Under the pieces are notes generated by a model. The model worked only from the letters and a program-made list of their open reading frames with translations. It searched no databases and was not told the DNA's origin. Below are positions 34,089-42,271 of a DNA stretch of 64,000 nucleotides, one piece after another (position 1 is the stretch's first letter; every line of letters starts with the position of its first letter). Both the position numbers and the translations under genes were made by a program. The stretch is from Flavobacterium sp. xlx-214 (GTDB taxonomy: Bacteria > Bacteroidota > Bacteroidia > Flavobacteriales > Flavobacteriaceae): NCBI RefSeq assembly GCF_013874595.1, contig NZ_CP059431.1:620001-684000 (forward strand), given 5' to 3'.

Positions 34089-35333
34089 TTAGTCATCGAA
34101 TTCTTCACTTAAAATACGTAATACGTATTCTACAGTTTCTTCTTCCAAATCGGTTCTTCTTACTAATTCTTCTACAGAATTTTTCAACACACTTTTCGCG
34201 GTATCTAAACCAATCTTTACAAATTCATCAATTACCCATTCATCAATTTCATCAGAGAATTCACGTAATTCTACATCATCTTCTTCTAAAACCTGAGCAC
34301 CATCTCTAATTACATCAATATCATAACCTGTTAGTAAACTTGCCAATTTAATGTTTTGACCACCTTTACCAATAGCTTTAGAAACTTCTGCAATATCTAA
34401 GAAAACGTTTGCTTTTTTAGTATCCTCATTTAAAACAACATTGTTAATTTTTGCTGGACTTAACGCACGTTGAATGTATAATTCTGGATTGTTTGTGTAG
34501 CTTATTACATCAATATTTTCGTTTCCTAATTCACGTACAATACCGTGAATACGCGATCCTTTAATACCAACACAAGCACCTACTGCATCTATATTTTCAT
34601 TGTAACTATCTACAGCCACTTTTGCTTTTTCGCCTGGGATACGCACTACTTTATGCAAAGTAATGATTCCGTCTGCAATTTCAGGAATTTCTTGCTCAAA
34701 CAACTTCTCTAAAAACAACTCAGAAGTTCTACTCATGATGATTTGAGGTTTGTTTCCTTTTAACTCAACACTTTCAATGATTCCTTTAACTGTTTCTCCT
34801 TTTTTGAAATAATCTGAAGGAATTTGTTTTTCTTTTGGCAAGATAATTTCCTTGTTATTTTCATCTATTAAAATCACCGCTCTAGGGCGTACATGGCTTA
34901 CCTCTGCTGCATACACTTCGTTAACCATATCTTTAAATTGTTTGTAAAGATTGGTACTATCGTGCTCTTGAATTTTGGTAATTAAATTTTGACGTAATGC
35001 TAAAATAGCACGACGCCCTAATTGAAACAATTTCACTTCTTCTGAAACTTCTTCACCTACTTCAAAATCTGGTTCAATTGAACGTGCTTCTTTTAAAGAA
35101 ATTTCCGAATTTTCATCTTCCACCTCACCATCGGCTACCACGATTCTGTTTCTCCATATCTCCATATCTCCTTTATCAGGATTAATAATGATATCAAAGT
35201 TATCGTCTGAACCAAATCTTTTCTTCAATGCATTTCTAAAAACATCTTCTAAAATTGCCATTAAGGTAACTCTGTCTATATGTTTAAAATCTTTAAATTC
35301 TGAAAATGAATCAATTAATGCAATATTATCCAT
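34089..35333 (-). CDS. nusA: Transcription termination/antitermination factor NusA
   Basis: The 414 residues form the RNA-polymerase-binding elongation factor. The NusA N-terminal domain (about residues 5-125) is followed by an S1 domain (about 130-205, GETVKGIIESVELKG). Two KH domains come next (about 230-345, VGACVGIKGSRIHGIVREL and VSKAIGKGGQNIKLASLLT). There is a short acidic C-terminus and no E. coli-type repeats, as usual in Bacteroidota. It lies 17 bases downstream of rimP. NusA acts at intrinsic terminators, so the terminator-like hairpin in the operon leader is a plausible feedback target. Confidence 0.97.
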   Translation of the reverse strand: MDNIALIDSFSEFKDFKHIDRVTLMAILEDVFRNALKKRFGSDDNFDIIINPDKGDMEIWRNRIVVADGEVEDENSEISLKEARSIEPDFEVGEEVSEEVKLFQLGRRAILALRQNLITKIQEHDSTNLYKQFKDMVNEVYAAEVSHVRPRAVILIDENNKEIILPKEKQIPSDYFKKGETVKGIIESVELKGNKPQIIMSRTSELFLEKLFEQEIPEIADGIITLHKVVRIPGEKAKVAVDSYNENIDAVGACVGIKGSRIHGIVRELGNENIDVISYTNNPELYIQRALSPAKINNVVLNEDTKKANVFLDIAEVSKAIGKGGQNIKLASLLTGYDIDVIRDGAQVLEEDDVELREFSDEIDEWVIDEFVKIGLDTAKSVLKNSVEELVRRTDLEEETVEYVLRILSEEFDD

Positions 35334-35350
35334 GAAATTATGTGTATTTT

Positions 35351-35818
35351 TTAAAATGATATAACTACAACTGCTTTTTTGATGCTAATATACGGAATTT
35401 CAGCAGTTTTAACAACCGTTTCTTTACCCTTTCCTACCTTTTTTGGTTCACGGGCTTTCCATTCTAATTTTATTGCTTCGTTGTTAGCATCTATCAACTT
35501 AGCTTCTATTTTAGTATCGTCATTAGATGTAACCTCTAATGTTCTACCAATGTTTTTCTGATATTGGCGCGGAAATTTCATAGGTGCGGTTGCCCCAGCA
35601 GAAGCTACTTCTAAAGAAAAATCTTGTTCTTCTCTGTCTAAATTGTGTTCAATACTTCTACTAACATCAATGCAATCTTGCAATGTAACACCGTTGTCAC
35701 CATCTATTACTACTGATATTTTAAAATCAGGCGAAATAGTAAAATCTATTAAAAACAACTCGGGATGCTCTGCTAACCCTTGCTCTAATAAATCTTTAAC
35801 TTGCGCTTTAAAATCCAT
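35351..35818 (-). CDS. rimP: Ribosome maturation factor RimP
   Basis: The 155 residues form the factor that helps assemble the 30S subunit. The RimP N-terminal alpha/beta domain has [29 protein letters not shown], and [14 protein letters not shown] is conserved. The [21 protein letters not shown] segment equals the family's L-E-V-S-S-P-G motif in its Bacteroidota variant. A C-terminal SH3-like barrel follows. It is the first gene of the rimP-nusA-infB operon, which is the conserved order. A predicted promoter (35883-35890) and a terminator-like hairpin (35834-35853) precede it. Confidence 0.94.
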   Translation of the reverse strand: MDFKAQVKDLLEQGLAEHPELFLIDFTISPDFKISVVIDGDNGVTLQDCIDVSRSIEHNLDREEQDFSLEVASAGATAPMKFPRQYQKNIGRTLEVTSNDDTKIEAKLIDANNEAIKLEWKAREPKKVGKGKETVVKTAEIPYISIKKAVVVISF

Positions 35819-35828
35819 ATTTTTTTAT

Positions 35829-35853
35829 AAAAAGAGGGGACACGCGTCCCCTC
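35829..35853 (-). terminator. Terminator-like hairpin in the rimP leader (candidate attenuator)
   Basis: The near-perfect inverted repeat GAGGGGACGCGTGTCCCCTC (minus strand) is immediately followed by TTTTT and then, 8-10 bases on, the rimP ATG. The gene on its other side is divergent, so there is no upstream minus-strand transcript to end. It lies between the predicted -7 element and the start codon, which is where an attenuator would be. Confidence 0.7.
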
Positions 35854-35882
35854 ATTATTTAGTTTACCAATAAATAACTGTG

Positions 35883-35890
35883 CAAATATA
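35883..35890 (-). promoter_or_regulatory. Promoter -7 element of rimP-nusA-infB (TATATTTG)
   Basis: This is an exact TAnnTTTG match on the minus strand, about 65 bases before the rimP start and about 30 bases upstream of the hairpin. No clear -33 TTTG is seen at 19 bases. Confidence 0.5.
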
Positions 35891-35989
35891 CAAATTTTAT
35901 TTTAGAAAAGGTTTTTTTTAGCTATTTATCAATTAAATAACTATATTTATAAAAATTAATAACATAGTATTAACCAAATATTTTTACGA

Positions 35990-36814
35990 ATGAATAAAAT
36001 TTTAGTACCTACAGATTTTTCTGCTCAAGCATATAATGCTTTAAAGGCAGCTGCTGGCATTGCAAGAAAATCGAACGCTGAAATTATTTTATTACATATA
36101 ATTGATTTACCACAAGAAACAATGGACATGATTAAACCAGGTTATGATTTACCTGAAATTATGTTCTTTAAGCAGCATGCAGAAGCGCGTTTAAGCGAAA
36201 TTTCATTATCACAGGATTTGAACGGCTTAACGGTTTCTCAAATTTTAAAATTAGGTAGAACTTTTGACGAAGTTACTACTGTTGCAAAAGACCAAAACAT
36301 TGATTTAATTGTGATGGGGTCTCACGGCGCAAGCGGTTTCAAGGAGTTATTTATTGGATCAAACACAGAAAAAGTGATTCGTACATCTGAAATACCTGTT
36401 TTGGCAATTAAAGGAGATCAAGCTGAAGTTAAATTTGATAAAGTAATTGTAGCAAATGATTTTACGGAAGAAGTAAAGCAAAATTTCCAAAAAATTATCA
36501 ATTTCTTAAAATCAAATGGTGGAACGCCTCACTTTTTAATGGTAAATACGCCTAATAATTTTAAACCAACACATGTTGCGGAAGAAATGGCACATGACTT
36601 TTTAAAGCAATTTCAGTTAGAAAATTACCAATTTTCTATCTATAATGATTTAGATATTGAAAAAGGAATTTTGAATTTTGCTGAACGTGAAAATGCCGAT
36701 TTAATTGCAATGGGCACACACGGAAGAAAAGGTTTTGCGCGTTTCTTAAACGGAAGCATTAGCGAAGATTTAATGAATCATTCACCAAGATCTATTATTA
36801 CTTTTAAACTATAG
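35990..36814 (+). CDS. Universal stress protein (tandem UspA domains)
   Basis: The 274 residues contain two UspA domains. The first (about residues 1-142) has MNKILVPTDFSAQAYNALKA and the nucleotide-binding-type MGSHGASGFKELFIGSNTEKVI. The second (about 145-274) has FDKVIVANDFTEE and MGTHGRKGFARFLNGSISEDL. The G-2x-G-9x-G-S/N pattern suggests ATP binding in both halves. It is cytoplasmic and stress-linked. The stop (36812-36814) is followed one base later by the start of repeat copy B, so whatever originally followed this gene is gone. Confidence 0.93.
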   Translation: MNKILVPTDFSAQAYNALKAAAGIARKSNAEIILLHIIDLPQETMDMIKPGYDLPEIMFFKQHAEARLSEISLSQDLNGLTVSQILKLGRTFDEVTTVAKDQNIDLIVMGSHGASGFKELFIGSNTEKVIRTSEIPVLAIKGDQAEVKFDKVIVANDFTEEVKQNFQKIINFLKSNGGTPHFLMVNTPNNFKPTHVAEEMAHDFLKQFQLENYQFSIYNDLDIEKGILNFAERENADLIAMGTHGRKGFARFLNGSISEDLMNHSPRSIITFKL

Positions 36815-36816
36815 TA

Positions 36817-37047
36817 ACAAAATCAAATGATAATGGTTTTGTTCAAGTAGTAAAAGTGGGTAATAAATACAACTTTTTATTCTCTGATGACATTCCAGAT
36901 ATTACAGGGATTGAAATTGAAAAGAATGATAATACTGCTGTAATGGTTGGATCAACCGATACACATTACATTAGAATTAATGCTAGCAAGTTAACTATTC
37001 TTTATTTAAAAGATAATGCTTCTTGGACAGCAGACACAAATAGGTAG
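36817..37047 (+). pseudogene. 3' fragment of the lipoprotein gene of 19189-19563
   Basis: This stretch encodes the C-terminal ~77 residues of the lipoprotein (NKSNDNGFVQVV region through DNASWTADTNR) with an identical amino-acid sequence over the whole shared length. It has no signal peptide, start region or 5' half. An internal ATG gives no exportable protein. It is a truncated copy left at the junction with uspA. Confidence 0.85.
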
Positions 37048-37067
37048 TATAAAACTATTATTTTTTT

Positions 37068-37102
37068 AAGAGTCATATTTTTTAGTATGACTCTTTTTTT
37101 TA
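37068..37102 (+). terminator. Intrinsic terminator inside repeat copy B
   Basis: This is the same AAGAGTCATA / TATGACTCTT hairpin with a T8 run as at 19584. It separates uspA transcription from the TPR/MORN gene. Confidence 0.8.
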
Positions 37103-37158
37103 TATTTACTTAAATCATTAAGTTTTTTTTAACACTATTATATTTAACCATAACACTT

Positions 37159-40100
37159 ATGAAACAAAAGTACCTAGCCTTACTTTCTTTAATATCATTA
37201 CCTATTTTTGGACAAACGTATTCAGCTGACACTATCATCTCAGCAGGAATAGAACTACATCAAAAAGAATCATATGATAAAGCAATTGAAGAGTTTAAAA
37301 AAATAAACATCAGTGATTCTAAATACCTAATTGCACAATATGAAATATTAAACTCGTTACTAGCACAAAAAAAACACAGCGAAGCTTTAGCATTTTCATC
37401 AGAACTATACAAAACAAAGAAATACTTAGAGTTTCCTGATTTACTACCACTTCACGGAATTGTTTTAAGTGAAAATGATAAACTAGAGGAAGCTATAGAG
37501 GTTTTTAATATTGGTTTAGAAAAACAACCAGAATCAACTCATTTATTGTTTAACAAAGCCATTGTGTTGTATAAACAAAAAAAGAATCAGGAAGTATTGG
37601 ATCTTTTCAAAAAAATCATATTAATTGATCCTTCTCACACTAGCGCTTTATACAATTTAGGAACACTTGCTTTAGAAGATGGAAAAATTGTTGAAGGCAG
37701 CTTGTCTTTAATGACATTTTTAATGCTAGAACCTCTTTCTGCAAATGCCCAAAATGCCCTGCTTGCATTAAATAAAAAATACCATCAAAATTATGCTACC
37801 AAACCTAAATTAAAATATTCTGAAAAAGGGGATGATTTTAAAGAACTTGAAGAACTTCTAAATGCTCAAGTTCAATATCATAAGGATTATGTTTTGAAAA
37901 TTAGTATTGATGACATTGCAATAAGAAACATGCAAGCTATTATGGATTATTTTGAAAGTCATCCAATTAAAGATGGATATTTTGAAAATCAATTTGGAAA
38001 ATACTTTAAAGAAATAGTAACCGCAGGACACACAAAAAATTATCTTTATTTATCATTAGCTTCCATCAGTTCAAAATTTGAAAAAGAGTTTAGTAAAAAC
38101 GAAAAAGAATTAAAGAACTATGTAGACCATTTTTTACTTACAAAAATTACAGATCAATATTATGTAGGCTATAGAAACAACCAAAAATATAAGGTTTTTA
38201 GAGAAAATGGCGAAAAAGGATTTATTCCACTAAATCAAAAAAACGAGTTTGAAGGCATTGGTATTATAGAAAACTATTTTGGAACCAAAAAAGCAGATAT
38301 TACCTATAAAAACAACATGCTTAATGGTATAAAAAATTATTATGAAACCAACGGAAATCTTACTCTTTCTGAAAATTATAAAGATGGTGAATTAACGGGT
38401 GTTGTAAAAAACTACGACGCCAACACAAAATTAACTATCGAAATTAATTCTAAAAATGGAAAAGCGGATGGAAAATACGCAACCTATTTTCCTACATCGG
38501 GTCTTAATTGTGAAGGCACGTATTTGGATGATGCTTACAATGGTTTATCACAATGTTTTTATCCAGATGGAACAACAAAAATTATTGCTAATTACAAAAA
38601 CGGGCAATTTAACGGAGCCTATAAAAGATACAATGAAATTGGTAAATTAATTGTAGAGTCTAATTATGTTGATAATGAAATTGATGGTAGTTATCTTGAA
38701 TATTATGACGATGGCAACATAAAAACAGAATCTAAATATGAAAAAGGAAAACCTTTAAGCTACATTACGTATCATCCTAATGGAAAAATTGAATCCCAAA
38801 TTACATATAAAGACCATAAAATTATTTCCAACGAAAGTTTTTCGTTTAACGGAAAATTGTTAGAGAAAGAAAACTATGATTCTAAAGAGAATCTAACTTC
38901 ATCTGAAAATTATGATGAAAGTGGTCATAAATACCAAACTCATTATTTCAAAAATGGTAAATATTCTCATTCAGAATTTCAACTTGTAAATGAGGCTGTT
39001 TTAAAAAACAAAGACAAATCTTTTTATCAGAATTTTAATGCCGTTGGAAATATCATTGCAGAAGGAAACTTTTCTAAAAGCAAACCTGTTGGTGAATGGA
39101 AATATTATGATGCTTTAGGGTATTTAAAAAGCAAAACAACTTTTGATAATGATGGAAATTATTTAAAGGTAGAAGCTTTTTTAAACAACGGTCATAAAGA
39201 TTACAGCGTTTCATATAAAGACAATTCTTACAATGGTTTATTTCAAGATTTTTGGAACAATCAAGTAAAATACACGCAATATTATGATGCAAATGGTTTA
39301 AACGGACCAGAGATTTTGTATTATGATAATGGTAAAATTCAAACAAACTCGTTTTACATTAACAATAATCTAGAAAACGATAAGTATGTATACACTCAAA
39401 ATGAAAAGTTGTATCGAAAAGATTTAATGAGCGAAAATTTAATAATCAGCTCTACCTATTATTTAGGAGAAAAGCCGTACACTTTTGAGTTTGCAGGAAA
39501 AAATGGAAATTTTACTTATAATGAAACACCTATAGTATTTAAAACAGCTACCTTAAAAAACGGACAATTACATGGTAGTTTGATTAAAAAAGCGGGCGAT
39601 TTAGTTTTAATGAAAGAAAACTACACCAACAATGTATTGCACGGAAAACAAATTTACAATGCTCCTACTGGAAAAGTTATTTTTGAAGGCGAATTTGTTT
39701 CAGGCAAACAACATGGTTCTTCAAAATATTATGATGACTTAGGTAATTTAAAGCACAACTCTAATTACGTTTGGGGAAAAGAAAATGTAGTTAAAACATC
39801 TTATATCCCTGGAATCAATAAAAAACACCAAGAAATTCAACTTATTGCTGATGAACGCCATGGCAATACTACAATTTACGGAACAAATGGAGAAACGCTT
39901 GCCGTTTTTGAATATTACTTTGGCGCTCCGGTAAATTATCAAACAGTTGATAAAAATGGTACGTTATCAGAAAAATTACCCTTTACAAAACAAGTAACTA
40001 AGGTAGAATCGTATTATAAAAATGGTACAAAGGGTCTAGAAATAAACTTTAAAGATTTTTCTTACAACGGAGATTATGTTCTGAATTTTGAAGATGGAAC

Positions 40101-40362
40101 CACAGCATTTCAAGCGCAATATACAACTGGGTGGATTCATGGTATTAATCGTATTAATTACGAAAATGGTAAAACGTACATGCAAGCTTCTTATAAAAAT
40201 GGTAAAAGAGAAGGTACAACCACATATTACGAACAAAACGGCAATAAATTAATTGAATCTGAATTTTCAGAAGATGAAATCCACGGAACTTACAAAATAT
40301 ATGAAAACAATAAAATTAAAAACACATACACTTTTGACTCGGACATTCTTGTTTCAATGTAG
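37159..40362 (+). CDS. Large secreted TPR and MORN-like (YwqK-type) repeat protein
   Basis: This is a 1067-residue exported protein. The signal peptide is MKQKYLALLSLISLPIFGQ. A TPR region follows (about residues 25-210, HLLFNKAIVLYKQKKNQEVLDLF and TSALYNLGTLALEDGKIVEG), then a helical stretch to about 340. After that come some 25 MORN-like units of the form Y-x-x-G-x-x-x-G-x-x-x-x-Y with 'NG' turns (YPDGTTKIIANYKNGQFNGAY, YYDDGNIKTESKYEKGKP). Such units occur in proteins annotated as YwqK-family antitoxins, a name that says little about function. Its promoter and first codons lie in repeat copy B. Its end overlaps the next gene, so three exported proteins (37159-44219) form one operon. Confidence 0.85.
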   Translation: MKQKYLALLSLISLPIFGQTYSADTIISAGIELHQKESYDKAIEEFKKINISDSKYLIAQYEILNSLLAQKKHSEALAFSSELYKTKKYLEFPDLLPLHGIVLSENDKLEEAIEVFNIGLEKQPESTHLLFNKAIVLYKQKKNQEVLDLFKKIILIDPSHTSALYNLGTLALEDGKIVEGSLSLMTFLMLEPLSANAQNALLALNKKYHQNYATKPKLKYSEKGDDFKELEELLNAQVQYHKDYVLKISIDDIAIRNMQAIMDYFESHPIKDGYFENQFGKYFKEIVTAGHTKNYLYLSLASISSKFEKEFSKNEKELKNYVDHFLLTKITDQYYVGYRNNQKYKVFRENGEKGFIPLNQKNEFEGIGIIENYFGTKKADITYKNNMLNGIKNYYETNGNLTLSENYKDGELTGVVKNYDANTKLTIEINSKNGKADGKYATYFPTSGLNCEGTYLDDAYNGLSQCFYPDGTTKIIANYKNGQFNGAYKRYNEIGKLIVESNYVDNEIDGSYLEYYDDGNIKTESKYEKGKPLSYITYHPNGKIESQITYKDHKIISNESFSFNGKLLEKENYDSKENLTSSENYDESGHKYQTHYFKNGKYSHSEFQLVNEAVLKNKDKSFYQNFNAVGNIIAEGNFSKSKPVGEWKYYDALGYLKSKTTFDNDGNYLKVEAFLNNGHKDYSVSYKDNSYNGLFQDFWNNQVKYTQYYDANGLNGPEILYYDNGKIQTNSFYINNNLENDKYVYTQNEKLYRKDLMSENLIISSTYYLGEKPYTFEFAGKNGNFTYNETPIVFKTATLKNGQLHGSLIKKAGDLVLMKENYTNNVLHGKQIYNAPTGKVIFEGEFVSGKQHGSSKYYDDLGNLKHNSNYVWGKENVVKTSYIPGINKKHQEIQLIADERHGNTTIYGTNGETLAVFEYYFGAPVNYQTVDKNGTLSEKLPFTKQVTKVESYYKNGTKGLEINFKDFSYNGDYVLNFEDGTTAFQAQYTTGWIHGINRINYENGKTYMQASYKNGKREGTTTYYEQNGNKLIESEFSEDEIHGTYKIYENNKIKNTYTFDSDILVSM

Positions 40363-42271
40363 TTTACTATGCTTTTTGTTTTTGATAAATACGCATACAA
40401 ATGCACAAGATTTATCATCTTGGCAACAAAAATACCCAGGTGTATCAGAAATAACAACTGATTATTCAGAGCATTATCAAATTAGTATTAACAAAAATAA
40501 TCAATTGGTAATTACACAAGATAATTACGAAGAATCAATGATTATTACAGATAAAGGAACCGGTTTTAGTGCTGTTGAAAGCATTGTATTTTCTGATTTG
40601 TTTCGAATAAAATCATACGAGGCTTATACTTTAAACAATGTAAACGGAAGGCAAAAAAAAACAGAAGTAGCACATATAGCTGATAAAAAGCTAGATCGTC
40701 AAAGTGTTTTTGATAGCGATGTAAAGTTAAAAACGTTTAATTTCGCAAATCTTACCACTGGCAGTAAAAAAGTATTAAAATATGAAATGGAGTTTATAGA
40801 TCCGTTTCTACTTCATCGTTTTATGTTTGCCACTAGTGCTGTAAATGAAAAAAGAACTTTAAAAATTAGTTATCCAGAAACAGTTAAAATAGATTACAAA
40901 CTTTTTAATATTGATAAAAACAATTTAGAAATACAAACAGAAACCAAAAAGGGCATTACTACAATTACTTTTCAAAAACAAAACCCTGTTGTAGTAAAAC
41001 AAGATAGTGAAGCAGCAGGTATAATGTATGAAGCACCTCATCTTCATTTTTGGATTTCGGAGTATCAAACAAAAAATCAAACGCATCCTGTTTTAGGATC
41101 AATTGATAAATTGTACGCTTATTACCACACTTTTATTTCAAAAATCAATCAAACAGAAAACCAAGAACTTAAAAACTTTACACTTGATTTAATTAAAGAT
41201 TGTAAAACCAACGAAGAAAAGGTAAAAACCATTTTTAAATGGGTTCAAAAAAACATTAAATACGTTGCTTTTGAAAGTGGTTATGAAGGTTTTATTCCTC
41301 GTGAAGCTGCTCTTGTTTATGAACGTAAGTTTGGCGACTGCAAGGATATGGCAAGTATTATTACAGAAATGGCAAAATACGCAAATGTTCCTAATGTAAA
41401 CTTTACTTGGATTGGCACAAGAGAGTTGCCATACACTTACCAACAGCTTCCGGCACCAGCAATAGACAATCACATGATTGCTACCTATATAAACAACAAT
41501 GAACTCATTTATTTAGATGCCACCAATGCTACAGTTCCTTTTGGTTTACCGTCAAGTTTTATTCAAGGAAAAGAAGCTTTAATTGCGCAAGGCAATTCTT
41601 ATATTATTAGTTTGGTGCCTGAGGTAAAATCAAACCTCAATACAATTCATGATAAAATAGAACTCTCTTTAATTGATAAAAAAATTGTAGGAAAAGGGAC
41701 TTTTGACGCCAATGGCTTAGCTGCTGCTCAATACAGAAGCATTATTGGAGATAATTTACTAAAAAGAAAAGATTTTGCTTTTGCCTTGCTAGAAAAAGGA
41801 AATAATAAATTTAAACTGATTGATTTTAAGGAAATTGATTTTGACAACAGCGAAAAACCATATTCAATTGACTATAATTTTGAACTAGACAACTATTTAG
41901 TTAATTCTGGAAACGAAACCTATTTGAATTTAACTTTAGATAAACCCTATCAAAATGATAGTTTTGAACCTACCCGTTCCCAAACTTTTGATCATGAATT
42001 TTTGCAAAAAAAATCATATCAAGTAGTATTAGAAATTCCTTCTGGGCATAGTGTTACCTATTTACCAGAAAGCACAACCTTTTCTAATGATTTACTAGCC
42101 TATCAATTTAGTTATTCTCAAGAAAATTCAAAAGTGTACCTCAATTATGATGTTGAAGTAAAGCAAACTTTAATTAAACCAAAACAATTTGCCCTTTGGA
42201 ATGAATCTCTAAAAAAACTGAAAGAAAACTATTTAGAAACCATAATAATTAAACAACATGAAAAAAATTAA
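40301..42271 (+). CDS. Exported DUF3857 / transglutaminase-like protein (catalytic triad present)
   Basis: The 656 residues start at the ATG at 40301 (MKTIKLKTHTLLTRTFLFQC, signal peptide ending at ...TNAQ). An earlier in-frame start at 40253 is less likely. The DUF3857 domain spans about residues 55-230. The transglutaminase-like core spans about 290-400, with Cys in KFGDCKDMASIITEMAKYA, His in IDNHMIATYI and Asp in YLDATNA. The C-terminus (about 450-650) is DUF2569/DUF3858-like beta structure. The fold suggests a cysteine protease or transglutaminase acting in the periplasm. Its start lies 62 bases inside the end of the TPR/MORN gene, so expression is coupled. Confidence 0.88.
   Translation: MKTIKLKTHTLLTRTFLFQCSLLCFLFLINTHTNAQDLSSWQQKYPGVSEITTDYSEHYQISINKNNQLVITQDNYEESMIITDKGTGFSAVESIVFSDLFRIKSYEAYTLNNVNGRQKKTEVAHIADKKLDRQSVFDSDVKLKTFNFANLTTGSKKVLKYEMEFIDPFLLHRFMFATSAVNEKRTLKISYPETVKIDYKLFNIDKNNLEIQTETKKGITTITFQKQNPVVVKQDSEAAGIMYEAPHLHFWISEYQTKNQTHPVLGSIDKLYAYYHTFISKINQTENQELKNFTLDLIKDCKTNEEKVKTIFKWVQKNIKYVAFESGYEGFIPREAALVYERKFGDCKDMASIITEMAKYANVPNVNFTWIGTRELPYTYQQLPAPAIDNHMIATYINNNELIYLDATNATVPFGLPSSFIQGKEALIAQGNSYIISLVPEVKSNLNTIHDKIELSLIDKKIVGKGTFDANGLAAAQYRSIIGDNLLKRKDFAFALLEKGNNKFKLIDFKEIDFDNSEKPYSIDYNFELDNYLVNSGNETYLNLTLDKPYQNDSFEPTRSQTFDHEFLQKKSYQVVLEIPSGHSVTYLPESTTFSNDLLAYQFSYSQENSKVYLNYDVEVKQTLIKPKQFALWNESLKKLKENYLETIIIKQHEKN

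Larger units (their letters stand above)
36816..37172 (+). repeat. Copy B of the 355/357-bp direct repeat
   Basis: This is about 98% identical to 19332-19686 in the same orientation. It begins one base after the uspA stop and ends after codon 4-5 of the TPR/MORN gene. It contains the 3' half of the lipoprotein gene, its terminator (37068-37102) and the leader of the gene at 37159. Confidence 0.93.

Noticed and set aside
34058..34309. 83-codon frame on the + strand between infB and nusA
   Set aside because: It lies mostly antisense to nusA, with Leu/His-rich composition typical of a shadow frame.
19687..36815. Genomic island or prophage (because of flanking direct repeats and tRNAs)
   Set aside because: The block carries only core housekeeping genes and no integrase, transposase or phage genes. 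The repeats are 355-bp gene fragments, not att sites.
36856..37047. 63-codon gene after uspA
   Set aside because: It is the tail of the truncated lipoprotein copy and has no signal peptide or start region of its own.
37159..40362. Toxin-antitoxin system (because MORN-like repeats are often annotated as YwqK antitoxin)
   Set aside because: The protein is a 1067-residue exported repeat protein with no adjacent toxin-like gene, so the label would mislead.
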